From positions 1 to 50,079 of the forward strand of contig JAPZRK010000070.1 in NCBI GenBank assembly GCA_027531445.1: a DNA stretch of 50,079 bases. The letters are read 5' to 3'. Origin of the DNA: Leptospira sp. Lineage in GTDB: Bacteria; Spirochaetota; Leptospiria; Leptospirales; Leptospiraceae. Shown piece by piece: positions 25,920-35,729 of the stretch; position 1 is the first letter of the stretch; each line of letters begins with the position of its first letter. Position numbers and translations under genes: made by a program. Under the pieces are notes generated by a model. The model worked only from the letters and a program-made list of their open reading frames with translations. It had not been told where the DNA came from and made no database searches.

Positions 25920-28124
25920 AGATTTAACATACTTCGAATAGCCAAATTCTATTTCTTTAATCAAATAATTGAGATACGCCATCATCCCAGCATCGGCTTT
26001 ATAGACTGATGCTTCCTTTCGAAAATGATCTGCTAATTTGTCTCGAAATACCAAAGTCTTTAAATCGTTTTTACTAATGATATATTCTTTTGATCGACCT
26101 TTAACTAGCAGATTTTCTGGGACACGAATGATCGCGGCGGCTTGCATTATGGCAACTTCTACTTCTGAGGCTAGTTTGATTGCATCTTTTTTCTTTTCAC
26201 TGTGGGGAAGAAGTGCCCTTATCTCCTCAATTTGCGATTCGATCGTATAACGAAGCTTTTTTGGATCATACACCTTATCAAAGATGGTATTGAATTTTTT
26301 GGGGAAAAGTATTTCTTCTGAAGCCTTTACGAGAGTTAAATAAAAATCATTAATTGATGATGTAGTGGATTTTTTGGCTACTTGCTTTTCCTTAGCCGGC
26401 GCAGACATTCGATTTGAAAAGTATGCCAATAACAATCCAATTACGAAACTTGAGATCACACCAGAAACAAGCATTTGTAAGTCATTGTAAAAGAGCGATG
26501 CTACCGTTGATATTACGGAGCCTAATAGAATCGTAACTACTGCTGTCGGTAAGTGGAACGTTTTCTGAAACTCTATTAGGTCATATTTTGGCGGTTTAGC
26601 AATAGCCGTGATCTGTTCATTATTATTAGTAGATGCAACCTCTGATTCTGAAAGTACATCCAGCTGTAAATCATTACGTTCCAATAAGTCTTTCCGAATC
26701 AGATCGAGATAGGCTAATTGCTCAGTTATGTTAGAATTTTTAATCGCCAATTCCATCATATTCTTTTGAACATCTCGCAAATACCTTTGATCAACTATGT
26801 AACATATACTTCGACCAGATTTATCGTTTTGGAAATAAAGCCCAAAAATGGTTCGAAGGTCATCTACCAATCTATTTACAATTTTGGTCTGCTCATCGGA
26901 AGTCATGGACAACAGAGAATTTAGTTCTGCATGTACATCAACGATTGTAAGAGTTAAAGTACGAACTGTATTATCGATAACTTTTGATTTAACACGCGAT
27001 AGTATTTCGATATATTTTTCTTCCTGTAGGTCACGACCTTTTTTTTGGACTTCCGCAAGCAGTGTCTCTAATATGTTTACGGATTCCAAAACGGTCTGTC
27101 GGATTTGAAAGTTTTGGTCGGTATCTGATTCCCCAAAAGAAAATCCTTTTAGAAGGGAAATAAACTCATATGCAACCTTCCAACCTCCGCCAACTATCGC
27201 ACCTAACGAATCAGGCATTGCTTTTTCAAGGTCTTCGATTTGATCCACAGCTTTAAAATGTCCGGAGGACTTCGCAACATCTTTTAAAACACGGAAGACG
27301 AAAGCGGCCAGTGCATCTAATTGAACTGCAATGTGTTTTAATAATAATTCGATAAATCCACTTTGAGGTACTGCAATATGATAACGAGGACTAACGGAAA
27401 AAAGCAGTTGTTTAGAAAGACCAAATTGGATCAGATCCTGAATAAAATCAGGCACAGGAATCGAATCAAAGGGAATGAATCCCTTTTCAACAATTGACAC
27501 AAAGTCAGTTTCGATGGAAAAAAGATGTGGGGTAAAAGCCAAGTTCCCATTTTCTTCTCTCTTTAACAAAAATAGCCCTGGATTTTTTGAATCAAGAACT
27601 GGCTCTTTTTTAGTTAAGTTTTTTATTATAAGAACAATCAACTCTTCTGAGTATTTAAAACAGGCTCTACGATAAGGAATGATATCCGTCTTTTCTTTGT
27701 TTTGTGGTGCCACTAGGGCAATACGAACAGTGATGCCTGTTTCTGTTTTTAAAAAGAATGGATAAATGTATACGGATCTTCCTAAAAAAGATGCCTTTGC
27801 ATCGGATAGCTCCCAGAGCGCTTCACTGACTGCGGCATTACTTTTATGACTTTCTGGCAAATGAACTTCTTTTTGAAGCACTTCGGAAATCTTATCAACG
27901 GTAAGCAAAAGGGAGGGAGCAATTTCGGCACTACCATGCATTTCGAGCCTTCTATGCCGAACCCTAAGTTCGTCCAAAATCACTTGCGCTGTTTGCGAAA
28001 ACCTTCCTTGATTTTTGGGTAGTTCCAAAATCAAGGATTGGATGCTTTGAGGCTCCACTGACTGCGAAGGGATAAGTTCGCCAGTTTGTAGCGGATCAAA
28101 TGATGGATCTATACTTTCGGTCAT
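25917..28124 (-). CDS. Large membrane protein of unknown function
   Basis: A 735-residue protein without a signal peptide. The first ~500 residues are mostly polar and partly helical, with a motif-like RRACFKYSEELIVLIIKNL and a central region with long helices. Two transmembrane helices follow at about 530-572 (AVVTILLGSVISTVASLFY and VSGVISSFVIGLLLAYF), then a cytoplasmic helical tail. The topology suggests a membrane-anchored scaffold or regulator, but no catalytic motif was found and no family recognised. It is convergent with speD and divergent from the DUF1577/PilZ-like gene with 122 bp between them. Confidence 0.75.
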   Translation of the reverse strand: MTESIDPSFDPLQTGELIPSQSVEPQSIQSLILELPKNQGRFSQTAQVILDELRVRHRRLEMHGSAEIAPSLLLTVDKISEVLQKEVHLPESHKSNAAVSEALWELSDAKASFLGRSVYIYPFFLKTETGITVRIALVAPQNKEKTDIIPYRRACFKYSEELIVLIIKNLTKKEPVLDSKNPGLFLLKREENGNLAFTPHLFSIETDFVSIVEKGFIPFDSIPVPDFIQDLIQFGLSKQLLFSVSPRYHIAVPQSGFIELLLKHIAVQLDALAAFVFRVLKDVAKSSGHFKAVDQIEDLEKAMPDSLGAIVGGGWKVAYEFISLLKGFSFGESDTDQNFQIRQTVLESVNILETLLAEVQKKGRDLQEEKYIEILSRVKSKVIDNTVRTLTLTIVDVHAELNSLLSMTSDEQTKIVNRLVDDLRTIFGLYFQNDKSGRSICYIVDQRYLRDVQKNMMELAIKNSNITEQLAYLDLIRKDLLERNDLQLDVLSESEVASTNNNEQITAIAKPPKYDLIEFQKTFHLPTAVVTILLGSVISTVASLFYNDLQMLVSGVISSFVIGLLLAYFSNRMSAPAKEKQVAKKSTTSSINDFYLTLVKASEEILFPKKFNTIFDKVYDPKKLRYTIESQIEEIRALLPHSEKKKDAIKLASEVEVAIMQAAAIIRVPENLLVKGRSKEYIISKNDLKTLVFRDKLADHFRKEASVYKADAGMMAYLNYLIKEIEFGYSKYVKS

Positions 28125-28246
28125 AACTAATTGCTAAGTATTGATCAAAGATGAACGAAGTCCTAAAAGAAAGCGAAAATTCCAAAAATAGTTGGAATTA
28201 AACGGAAAAAATCGTCACATATCAAAAAAGCGAAGCTAGATTTTAT

Positions 28247-29401
28247 ATGAAAACACCAACAAGAGCGATGGATCAAATCGCAGAAAAAACACAAAAGCAT
28301 CACGTTATCGTAAAATATCTAATCAATAAATCATCACATGCCTATATAGATTCTGAACAAATATTGTGCAACATCATTGAGGCTCCACAAGAATCAGATC
28401 ATATCATTATTGAAACATTCAATCCTTCACTTATTGCTACCCAACCTAAAGTGAAACTTTCTGCAATGCTTGCGCGCTTTGTTGAACTACATTGTACGTT
28501 TGTTAAGTTAATCGGTGGGAATAAAATTGAACTTAAAGTCGATAGTATCTTTATAGCCAAAAAGGAAAGGAACCACCCAAGATTTCTTATCAAAGAAGAA
28601 GGTTTCGTTCGTGTTGGATCCATTGCTAGTTCCAAAATGATCATAGAAGCCAACATGTTCAATATTCCTACTTTAGTTCGCGTTAGCTTTGAAGAGTTCG
28701 AAAAAAAGCTAGAGGAGCAGTTTGGACCGAATGCGATTATTAAAGTAGATGTATTTTCATCCGAGTTGGAACCTGAATACGGTCTCGTCAAACAAAAGAT
28801 GAAGGCACTTTATCTAGAAGATTGTTATTCAGAAGAATCCTATCATCTAGCTTCTCCTGAATATATAAATTATGCAGAAGAAATGGACGAGCCAATAGGA
28901 TCAGCCATTAAAAAATTTAAAGACAAACAGATTCGATCCCGTTTGCTTGTGCCAATCATTTACATCAATGAAGTTGAAGAAATGATACCTATCGGCTTTG
29001 TCTCGGTTTTTATGAAAGATGTGATTCTAACAAACCTAGATGTTTCTCGAATCACAACGATGTTAGAGTCTACGTTGCAAAGAATTAAAGAATCGAACGT
29101 AATCACCACTGATGCAAAATTCCCAGTATTAGATGTTTCGATCTCAGGACTACGTTTACAAATCGATCATGAGAATCTAATTCATACACTACCGAAACAA
29201 AAAGGATTTATCTTTGATCTGATTTTTAAGCTGCAAGCACCTTTCCGTTTCGCCGCAAGAATCGCTTGGATGGCACCACAAAAAGAAGGTGGCCTCATGA
29301 TCGGCGTGGAATTTATCAACAAAGCTCGAACCTTGTCAGAACGGCAAAGGTTCGAGCAAAATATTGAAGTGGTTAAACAACTAACAAACCAGATGGCTTA
29401 A
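28247..29401 (+). CDS. DUF1577/PilZ-type protein
   Basis: A 384-residue cytoplasmic protein that resembles the DUF1577 family I know from Leptospira. The first ~130 residues look like a flagellar YcgR-like N-domain; ERNHPRFLIKEEGFVRVG contains an RxxxR-like basic cluster, and the last ~100 residues (LDVSISGLRLQIDH, FAARIAWMAPQKEGGLMIGVEF) have the D-x-S-x-x-G and GV-F pattern of PilZ domains. PilZ domains bind cyclic di-GMP, but the arginine part of the motif is not clearly next to D-x-S-x-x-G here, so binding is not certain. It may control motility or surface behaviour. Its stop overlaps that of the convergent flavin enzyme. Confidence 0.75.
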   Translation: MKTPTRAMDQIAEKTQKHHVIVKYLINKSSHAYIDSEQILCNIIEAPQESDHIIIETFNPSLIATQPKVKLSAMLARFVELHCTFVKLIGGNKIELKVDSIFIAKKERNHPRFLIKEEGFVRVGSIASSKMIIEANMFNIPTLVRVSFEEFEKKLEEQFGPNAIIKVDVFSSELEPEYGLVKQKMKALYLEDCYSEESYHLASPEYINYAEEMDEPIGSAIKKFKDKQIRSRLLVPIIYINEVEEMIPIGFVSVFMKDVILTNLDVSRITTMLESTLQRIKESNVITTDAKFPVLDVSISGLRLQIDHENLIHTLPKQKGFIFDLIFKLQAPFRFAARIAWMAPQKEGGLMIGVEFINKARTLSERQRFEQNIEVVKQLTNQMA

Positions 29402-30483
29402 GTAAGCGGATAATCCGTATATCCTTTAGCGTCTGGCGTATAGAATGTTTCTTGGTCAACTGGCTTTAGTTCGATACCCTTTTGCATTTTTGTGACAAGG
29501 TTGGGGTTGGAGATAAATGGTCGACCAAAAGCGATAAGATCTCCTGCGCCCGATTCTAAATCTGCTTCTGCTCGTTTGCTATCATAACCACCACTCAAGA
29601 TGATTGTGCCTTTAAAGGCATCTCTGATTTTTTTAACTGTTGTTGGAGCAACTGTGGGAGTGCCCATGGAAGAATGATCTACTAAATGTATATATGCAAT
29701 ACCAAGTGCATTCAACTTTTCTGCAAGCATCGTATATTCGACTTCCGTTTCATCAAATGGAGCAAGATCATTGAACATACCGTAAGGTGAGATTCGGATA
29801 CCGACCTTTTCTTTTCCTATGGCTTTTACCGTTTCTTCTGCCGTTTCTAATACGAATCGCAAACGTTTTTCAATACTCCCACCGTAATTGTCCGTTCTTA
29901 TATTTGAAGTCGGATGCAAAAATTGTTCTAATAAGTATCCATTGGCCGCATGCAGTTCAATACCGTCAAATCCAGCTTCGACGGCATTCTTTCCAGCTTG
30001 TACATATTCATTTTTGGCAATTGATATATCTTCAAGCGACATTTCGTTCGGAGTTGGGTGATCTAACATCCCTGATGCGTCAGTCCACATTTTTCCTTTA
30101 GCTACAACTGCAGACGGAGCAACCATCTTCGCACCTTCTGGCAAATTGGCTGGATGTCCAATTCGACCTGTGTGCATCAACTGAACAAAAATTTTACTTC
30201 CTTTTGCGTGCACTTTGTCCGTTACTTTTTTCCATCCTGCAACTTGAGCTTTTGAAAAAATACCCGGAATTCTCGAATAACCTAAACCATTCGGTGAAGG
30301 CGACGTCCCTTCGGTTATAATCAGCCCCGCCTCCGATCTCTGTTCGTAGTACTCAGCAACTAGATCATTGGGGATATTGCCTATACTACGAGATCGAGTC
30401 ATAGGTGCCATAACGACACGATTCTGTAAAGGGAGGGAAGCTAGTTTTGTTGGGGAAAATAATTTGCTCACTGCAAACTCCAT
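29398..30483 (-). CDS. Old Yellow Enzyme family FMN ene-reductase (NemA-like)
   Basis: A 361-residue TIM-barrel flavoprotein that reduces activated C=C bonds or nitro esters with NAD(P)H. Family motifs are visible: NRVVMAPMTRSRS at the start, YEQRSEAGLIITEGT, FVQLMHTGR, the substrate His/Asn pair in HAANGYLLEQFL, NYGGSIEKRLRF and the FMN-phosphate loop LIAFGRPFISNP. It is closest to the classical OYE/NemA/pentaerythritol tetranitrate reductase group. Such enzymes often respond to electrophile stress; no regulator gene is adjacent. It is divergent from the renalase-like gene across 163 bp. Confidence 0.95.
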   Translation of the reverse strand: MEFAVSKLFSPTKLASLPLQNRVVMAPMTRSRSIGNIPNDLVAEYYEQRSEAGLIITEGTSPSPNGLGYSRIPGIFSKAQVAGWKKVTDKVHAKGSKIFVQLMHTGRIGHPANLPEGAKMVAPSAVVAKGKMWTDASGMLDHPTPNEMSLEDISIAKNEYVQAGKNAVEAGFDGIELHAANGYLLEQFLHPTSNIRTDNYGGSIEKRLRFVLETAEETVKAIGKEKVGIRISPYGMFNDLAPFDETEVEYTMLAEKLNALGIAYIHLVDHSSMGTPTVAPTTVKKIRDAFKGTIILSGGYDSKRAEADLESGAGDLIAFGRPFISNPNLVTKMQKGIELKPVDQETFYTPDAKGYTDYPLT

Positions 30484-30646
30484 TGATTGATTTATGAAAG
30501 TTGGACTTGATCCGACCTTGGTTTGATGTAAAATAATTTGATATTAAACTATTTTTGTCAAAGTTTTATAAAAATACGAAAGGCGATTTGGTTCATTTTT
30601 GAAAATTTGGATGAATCGTGGGTAGACTAAAAAAGGATACGTTCTA

Positions 30647-31600
30647 ATGAATCAGAAGCAACTTTTCTCTCACGATTACACGATTCTTGGTGCTGGAATC
30701 TCTGGACTAACACTTGCACGCTCATTGAAAGCGAAAGGAAAGGATGTCCTTCTACTCGAAAAATCGAAAGGGCTCGGGGGCAGAATGGCAACTCGGCGCA
30801 TTGGGGATTTGAGGTATGATCATGGAGCACAGTTTCTGCGAGATGATGGAGATGCCTTTCAAAGACTTTCGAAACTCGTTCAGAATCAGAGTCCCTTCCT
30901 TCCGTGGTTTCAGAATGACGTGGGAAGCTATCTTTGCGGGAAGACAGGAATGACATTCATTGCGCAAGCATTAGGTGAAGATTTATTGATAGAAAGGGAA
31001 ACGAAGGTAACTCGTTTGCATCCCTTCTCGGACCATATCGAAATCAGAACAGATGGAGAAAAAATCATTCGAACAAATCATCTCATTCTAACCTCTCCGC
31101 TACCACAATCTTTAGAACTTTTGGAAACATCCCAGATCTCCTACCCTCAAGCCTTAAAAGAAATCCGTTATGCGAAAGCACTCGTTTTACTATTCGAAGT
31201 TGAGGCTCCAAGTTCACAGTTGCAAAAAATGAACTTTGAAGTAAATCCATCTGAAACCATTGCATCTATCTCCAATCAAAAGTTAAAAGGAATCGCTCCT
31301 CGCGATTGTTTCACTCTAATTATGAATCCAATTTTCAGTGAGTCACAATTTGGTGAGGAAGAGGATGCAGTGATAGAAAAAATCAAAGCGGAACTATCTC
31401 ACCTATTTTCCGAGATAATTCAGATAAAAAACCCACAATTAAAAAGATGGAAGTACAGTCATCCATTCACGACTTATCCTGCAATGTCGCTCGCTCTTCC
31501 CGAAGAGAATCGAATCATTTTGGTTGGCGATGGGTTCGGAGGTGGAAGCATTCTCGGAGCATTGAGATCGGCTTTCCATACCATCGACGAAATGTTATGA
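30647..31600 (+). CDS. Renalase-like FAD-dependent oxidoreductase
   Basis: A 317-residue flavoprotein. The FAD motif is ILGAGISGLTLARSLKAKG at about 13-31, followed by LLEKSKGLGGRMATRR and DHGAQF, the pattern of bacterial renalase/amine-oxidase-like proteins. The C-terminus has the second FAD contact ILVGDGFGGGSILGAL. Bacterial renalases oxidise isomeric dihydro-nicotinamides that inhibit dehydrogenases; members of this wider family vary, so function is inferred. AAAGGA lies 9 nt before the ATG. It is divergent from the OYE gene, which also handles nicotinamide cofactors, and is followed by two unknown envelope genes. Confidence 0.85.
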   Translation: MNQKQLFSHDYTILGAGISGLTLARSLKAKGKDVLLLEKSKGLGGRMATRRIGDLRYDHGAQFLRDDGDAFQRLSKLVQNQSPFLPWFQNDVGSYLCGKTGMTFIAQALGEDLLIERETKVTRLHPFSDHIEIRTDGEKIIRTNHLILTSPLPQSLELLETSQISYPQALKEIRYAKALVLLFEVEAPSSQLQKMNFEVNPSETIASISNQKLKGIAPRDCFTLIMNPIFSESQFGEEEDAVIEKIKAELSHLFSEIIQIKNPQLKRWKYSHPFTTYPAMSLALPEENRIILVGDGFGGGSILGALRSAFHTIDEML

Positions 31601-31656
31601 TTCTGATTTGATAAGGCCCCCATTTTGACCGAAACTAAAGGTATGGGTCAAAGTCA

Positions 31657-32439
31657 ATGAATCGATTGCAAAAAATCACAATCTTCTTTGTCATATTGAT
31701 TCTTTCTCATTCAAGTCTCACAGCAAAGGCAGTATTGCAGGTCGCCTTTGGCGTAGAAGAAAATCAGCTGATCATCAAAAGTTTGGATTCCACCATTGCA
31801 CATCTAGGCGATGAGGATGATAAAAGAATCTACAATCGCATTTTAATGCACTATTTAGAATTCTTAGAATTGAACATGGAACGAAATGACGACGTTTCCT
31901 ACGAAAGATTGCGTCATACCCAAAGATTACTCATTCCACTCTATGATCGAATGATAGGTAAAAACATCTCCATGTTAAAACTAGAGATGAACCGACTCGG
32001 AGGGATCTCGAAAGACAAGGAAAAGGCTAGCACCAAAGCTATGTTACGACTGGGATTTCGGGATATCACAGAGGCAGAGCACAAACTCACCATGGCTAGA
32101 AATATACGACCTGCCCTTTACCTTTTAAAATTGCGCGAAATGTTATTTGCCTTAAAGATTTTAAAACATGCGGGACGATTTGTAGTTGCTCTGGGGCTCC
32201 AGCATGACTCAGAAAATTATCGGGTCACTGAATCAAATGGATTTGAAGAGATTGACAAAGAAATTGACTATGCATTTGTCTTAAAGAGAGAGAAATATAA
32301 AAAGATTCATTGGGATAATTTTTTCAAGGTCTGGAACGATGCAGGTATCTATTCTAGCGTTTTAAAAGGTGATCTGAAGGATGATCTTTCGATACCTATG
32401 AATGGTGTAGATCCTGGATACATCCGTCAACCTCGTTAA
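31657..32439 (+). CDS. Exported helical protein of unknown function
   Basis: A 260-residue protein with signal peptide KITIFFVILILSHSSLTAKA, cleaved near residue 25, and a mainly alpha-helical mature part (for example RNRILMHYLEFLEL-like helices and AMLRLGFRDITEAEHKLTMA). No known domain was recognised. It is followed after 20 nt by a small membrane protein gene on the same strand, so the two are likely cotranscribed. Confidence 0.72.
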   Translation: MNRLQKITIFFVILILSHSSLTAKAVLQVAFGVEENQLIIKSLDSTIAHLGDEDDKRIYNRILMHYLEFLELNMERNDDVSYERLRHTQRLLIPLYDRMIGKNISMLKLEMNRLGGISKDKEKASTKAMLRLGFRDITEAEHKLTMARNIRPALYLLKLREMLFALKILKHAGRFVVALGLQHDSENYRVTESNGFEEIDKEIDYAFVLKREKYKKIHWDNFFKVWNDAGIYSSVLKGDLKDDLSIPMNGVDPGYIRQPR

Positions 32440-32459
32440 CCCAAGCTTACAAGGACATT

Positions 32460-32963
32460 ATGTTTAGCCTGTTCATATCATTATTTATCTACCTCATCCA
32501 GATAGGTTATAACCATCTTCATTGGCATTTGGCAGTATCTTCTGCCGCAAAATTTTTGTTTGTTTGGAATTTTATTTTTGCTCTAATGACGATAACGTTT
32601 TTTGGAGCTTTAGCTCTTGGCGTGACTACCCTTCTTTTCAAAATACCATTTTTTGGTGTCGGAGCATATAGATTCAACGAACAAATCCGTCAGACAGGCA
32701 TCGCCAAGTATATGGGCAAGTCTGCGGCCTTTTGGATGGTTTCTAAAGTTTTTATTCTAACTGGTTCTTTCTACTTGGCATACGAAAATGTGACAAGCAA
32801 TGAACTGATCGGTATCGCATTAGCACTTATTTTCTTCGGATTCCTGATTCGCAAATTGAGAAATGACCAAACGAATATTTCAATGCACTCGAAAGTCATC
32901 ATTAATACTCCAAACCTCCGAAAAGAAAAGGATGTGAGCCCCAAACAGTTAGGTGGCGATTAG
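32460..32963 (+). CDS. Small integral membrane protein of unknown function
   Basis: A 167-residue protein with about four hydrophobic helices (3-17, 30-60, 92-107, 113-130) and a polar C-terminal tail of about 35 residues. AAGGA lies 6 nt before the ATG. No family was recognised. Its stop is one base from that of the convergent ydcV. Confidence 0.7.
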   Translation: MFSLFISLFIYLIQIGYNHLHWHLAVSSAAKFLFVWNFIFALMTITFFGALALGVTTLLFKIPFFGVGAYRFNEQIRQTGIAKYMGKSAAFWMVSKVFILTGSFYLAYENVTSNELIGIALALIFFGFLIRKLRNDQTNISMHSKVIINTPNLRKEKDVSPKQLGGD

Positions 32964-32964
32964 A

Positions 32965-33768
32965 TTACTTTCGTTCACTGCTGGACTCTTTTGTTAAAAA
33001 GTAAGCACCAAGAATCGGAAGTGTTGTTACAAGAATCACAAAAACTGCCACAACATTCGTAACTGGTCTCTGTCTTGGACGTACGAACTCGCTCAACATC
33101 CATATCGGAACAGTAGCCTGTTGACCTGCAGTAAATGTCGTTACAATCACTTCATCAAATGAGAGCGCAAAACTAAGCATTCCCCCTGCAAGTAGTGCAG
33201 TCGCAATGTTTGGCAAAATGATATACCTAAAGGTTTGAAATGGGGAGGCTCCCAAGTCCATCGATGCTTCTACTAGTGAATAAGAACTCCGCCGTAATCT
33301 CGCCAGGACATTGTTGTATACTGTAACAATACAAAATGTAGCATGTGCGATCACAATCGTCCAAGTACTAAATGGAATGCCAAATATGTTCATGGCAGAG
33401 CGAAGAGATATACCAGTGACAATACCAGGTAAAGCGATCGGCAAGATCACGAGAAATGAAATGACTTCTTTCCCAAAAAATTGGCTCCTATAGACACCTA
33501 ATGTGGCAAAGGTTCCAAGAGCGATAGCAATCAATGTAGAAAGACTTGCTACTTGAACCGAAAGCCAAATCGCTTCCCAAATATCATTTCTTTCCCAAGC
33601 AACGCCAAACCATTTTAAGGTGAAACCCGGAATAGGAAATTGAAATGTTTTTTCATCTGTTGAAAAGGCATAAAGAATGATAAAAATGATTGGGATGTGG
33701 ATAAACAAAAAAACAACGATTGTTGCAAATCTAAGACCTAGACCAAGATTTCTAATTTTAGAGAGCAT
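32965..33768 (-). CDS. ydcV: Putrescine/GABA-type ABC importer permease YdcV/PotC
   Basis: A 267-residue inner-membrane permease with six predicted helices and the binding-protein-dependent transport loop EASMDLGASPFQTFRYIILP that docks on the ATPase. It is the PotC-like subunit and ends the ydcSTUV operon, with its start overlapping the end of ydcU by 11 nt. The transporter brings polyamines, most likely putrescine, into the cell. The assignment rests on the near-identical YdcS partner and gene order. Confidence 0.93.
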   Translation of the reverse strand: MLSKIRNLGLGLRFATIVVFLFIHIPIIFIILYAFSTDEKTFQFPIPGFTLKWFGVAWERNDIWEAIWLSVQVASLSTLIAIALGTFATLGVYRSQFFGKEVISFLVILPIALPGIVTGISLRSAMNIFGIPFSTWTIVIAHATFCIVTVYNNVLARLRRSSYSLVEASMDLGASPFQTFRYIILPNIATALLAGGMLSFALSFDEVIVTTFTAGQQATVPIWMLSEFVRPRQRPVTNVVAVFVILVTTLPILGAYFLTKESSSERK

Positions 33769-34675
33769 CGAAAGCCCCCAATCGTTTTGCTATCATCAGG
33801 TATACCATCATAATAATGATCGGAATCACAGAAAACGCCGCGGCCAACGGAATGTTTCCGGCAGTGCCTTGGTGGGTATAAACCGCCATTCCGATAAAGT
33901 AGCTCGAATTTCCGATGATTGTCGGTATGATATAATCACCTAATGTCAAAGAAAATGTAAAAATGGATCCAGCGACAACGCCTGGAAACGCAAGAGGAAA
34001 GATCACCTTACGGAAAGTTGCGGAAGGACCTGCGCCTAGGTCAGACGAGGCTTCCAAAAGGGAATGTGGGATGCGTTCCAAGGATGCTTGGATGGGTAGT
34101 ATCATAAATGGAAGCCAAAGATACAAAAACACCAAAAACATGCCAATATAAGAAAATGATAATGAGGATCCACCAATCACAGGAAGACTTAGAATCACTT
34201 CAAGTAAATGAGTGAGGCCTGCCTGCTCCAAAAACCAAGTGATGATCCCTTCTTTTGCCATTAGGAGCTTCCAAGCATAGACTTTCACAAGGTAACTAGA
34301 CCATAAGGGCAACATGATTCCTAAGTATAAAAAGGGTTTCAGCCGAGGGCTTGCAAACATTGCCATATAATAAGCAACTGGGAAAGCTAAAATGGCACTG
34401 ACAAGAGTTACACTGGCCGCCATGGTAGTGGTGCGAATAATGATATCCCAATTTGTCGGCTGTTTAAATAGATCAACGTATGTATCTAATGTAAACTCAT
34501 GTTTGATGACACCTGAAAACGAATCGACCGAGAAAAAGCTCTGGACTAGTAAAGTTATGAGAGAACCTAAATAAATAACTCCTAACCATATAATCAATGG
34601 TGAAAGTAAAAGCAAAAGAGCTAAACTTTTTCGATAAAAGAGAAAGGCAATCAATCGATCAAATGTTTGTGTCAT
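33758..34675 (-). CDS. ydcU: Putrescine/GABA-type ABC importer permease YdcU/PotB
   Basis: A 305-residue permease with six transmembrane segments and the coupling loop LEASSDLGAGPSATFRKVIFPL. It pairs with YdcV to form the channel. The N-terminus is a short cytoplasmic basic stretch before the first helix (SLALLLLLSPLIIWLGVIYL). It lies 17 nt after ydcT and overlaps ydcV, as expected for one transcript. Confidence 0.93.
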   Translation of the reverse strand: MTQTFDRLIAFLFYRKSLALLLLLSPLIIWLGVIYLGSLITLLVQSFFSVDSFSGVIKHEFTLDTYVDLFKQPTNWDIIIRTTTMAASVTLVSAILAFPVAYYMAMFASPRLKPFLYLGIMLPLWSSYLVKVYAWKLLMAKEGIITWFLEQAGLTHLLEVILSLPVIGGSSLSFSYIGMFLVFLYLWLPFMILPIQASLERIPHSLLEASSDLGAGPSATFRKVIFPLAFPGVVAGSIFTFSLTLGDYIIPTIIGNSSYFIGMAVYTHQGTAGNIPLAAAFSVIPIIIMMVYLMIAKRLGAFDAL

Positions 34676-34692
34676 TCAGCTGTCCGCTTCCC

Positions 34693-35724
34693 TTAACCAG
34701 AAATAATATGCATGTCAGATTCCTTCCATGCGACAGACACTTCTTGCAAATGATCGAACGAAGCTTCATTTACATTTTGTTTGGCGACAACGATCCGACG
34801 GCCTGATTTTGTTTGTAGAAGGATTCGTGAGGTGGCGCCAGAATAAACAAAATTTTGGAAGTTAGCTTTGACGCTCAAGAGTCCCGAATCCGATTCAGTT
34901 GGTAATAGCACTTTCATCTTTTCTGGACGAACCATTACTTTATTCGCTTTTCCGATAATAGAAGTAGCCTCATCACCTTCAAAGATATTGGATGTGCCGA
35001 CAAAATTAGCTACAAACTCGGTAGTCGGTCTTTCATAGATTTCCGTTGGTGTGCCAATTTGTTCTACACGGCCTTTATTAAACACAGCGATGCGATCAGA
35101 CATGGAAAGGGCTTCTTCTTGGTCATGGGTAACAAAAATGAAAGTGATCCCAACTTGTTTCTGAATATTCTTTAGCTCGATCTGCATCTCTTCACGCAAC
35201 TTGAGGTCGAGAGCTCCCAGTGGCTCGTCCAGTAAAAGTACCTGAGGCTGATTGATGAGTGCTCTTGCGAGTGCGATCCTTTGTCTCTGTCCACCAGAAA
35301 GTTCGGAAGGTTTTCTGTGGCCTACATTTGGTAGCCGAACCATTTCTAACATGTTCGCTACACGAGATTCGATCTCTTTTTTATTTGTTTTTTTGATCAT
35401 GAGACCGTAGCCAATATTTTCTGCTACGCTCATATGCGGGAATAAAGCATAATCCTGGAAAACAGTATTCACGTTTCGTTTGAAGGGAGGCACGCCAGAA
35501 ACGTCCGCTCCACCTAACAATATCTTACCTTCGCTTGGATCATAAAAACCTGCCACCATGCGGAGGCAGGTTGTTTTGCCTGATCCGGATGGACCAAGCA
35601 TTGAAAAAAATTCACCTTTTTTGATACCGAAGGAAGCGCGGTCAACGGCTAAAAAATCACCGAATCGTTTTGTAACATCTTGTAATTCTACGTCAAAATC
35701 GTTTCCCACGCTCTTACCTATCAA
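34693..35724 (-). CDS. ydcT: Polyamine-type ABC importer ATPase YdcT/PotA
   Basis: A 343-residue ATPase that powers the YdcU/YdcV importer. It has Walker A GPSGSGKT (44-51), Q loop at Gln90, signature LSGGQ (142-146), Walker B VLLLDEPLGALD and switch His in VTHDQEEA, followed by a C-terminal TOBE-like domain of about 100 residues (RPEKMKVLLP, SGATSRILLQTKSGRRIVV), as in PotA. The start is 5 nt after the ydcS stop. Confidence 0.95.
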   Translation of the reverse strand: MIGKSVGNDFDVELQDVTKRFGDFLAVDRASFGIKKGEFFSMLGPSGSGKTTCLRMVAGFYDPSEGKILLGGADVSGVPPFKRNVNTVFQDYALFPHMSVAENIGYGLMIKKTNKKEIESRVANMLEMVRLPNVGHRKPSELSGGQRQRIALARALINQPQVLLLDEPLGALDLKLREEMQIELKNIQKQVGITFIFVTHDQEEALSMSDRIAVFNKGRVEQIGTPTEIYERPTTEFVANFVGTSNIFEGDEATSIIGKANKVMVRPEKMKVLLPTESDSGLLSVKANFQNFVYSGATSRILLQTKSGRRIVVAKQNVNEASFDHLQEVSVAWKESDMHIISG

Positions 35725-35729
35725 ATTTG

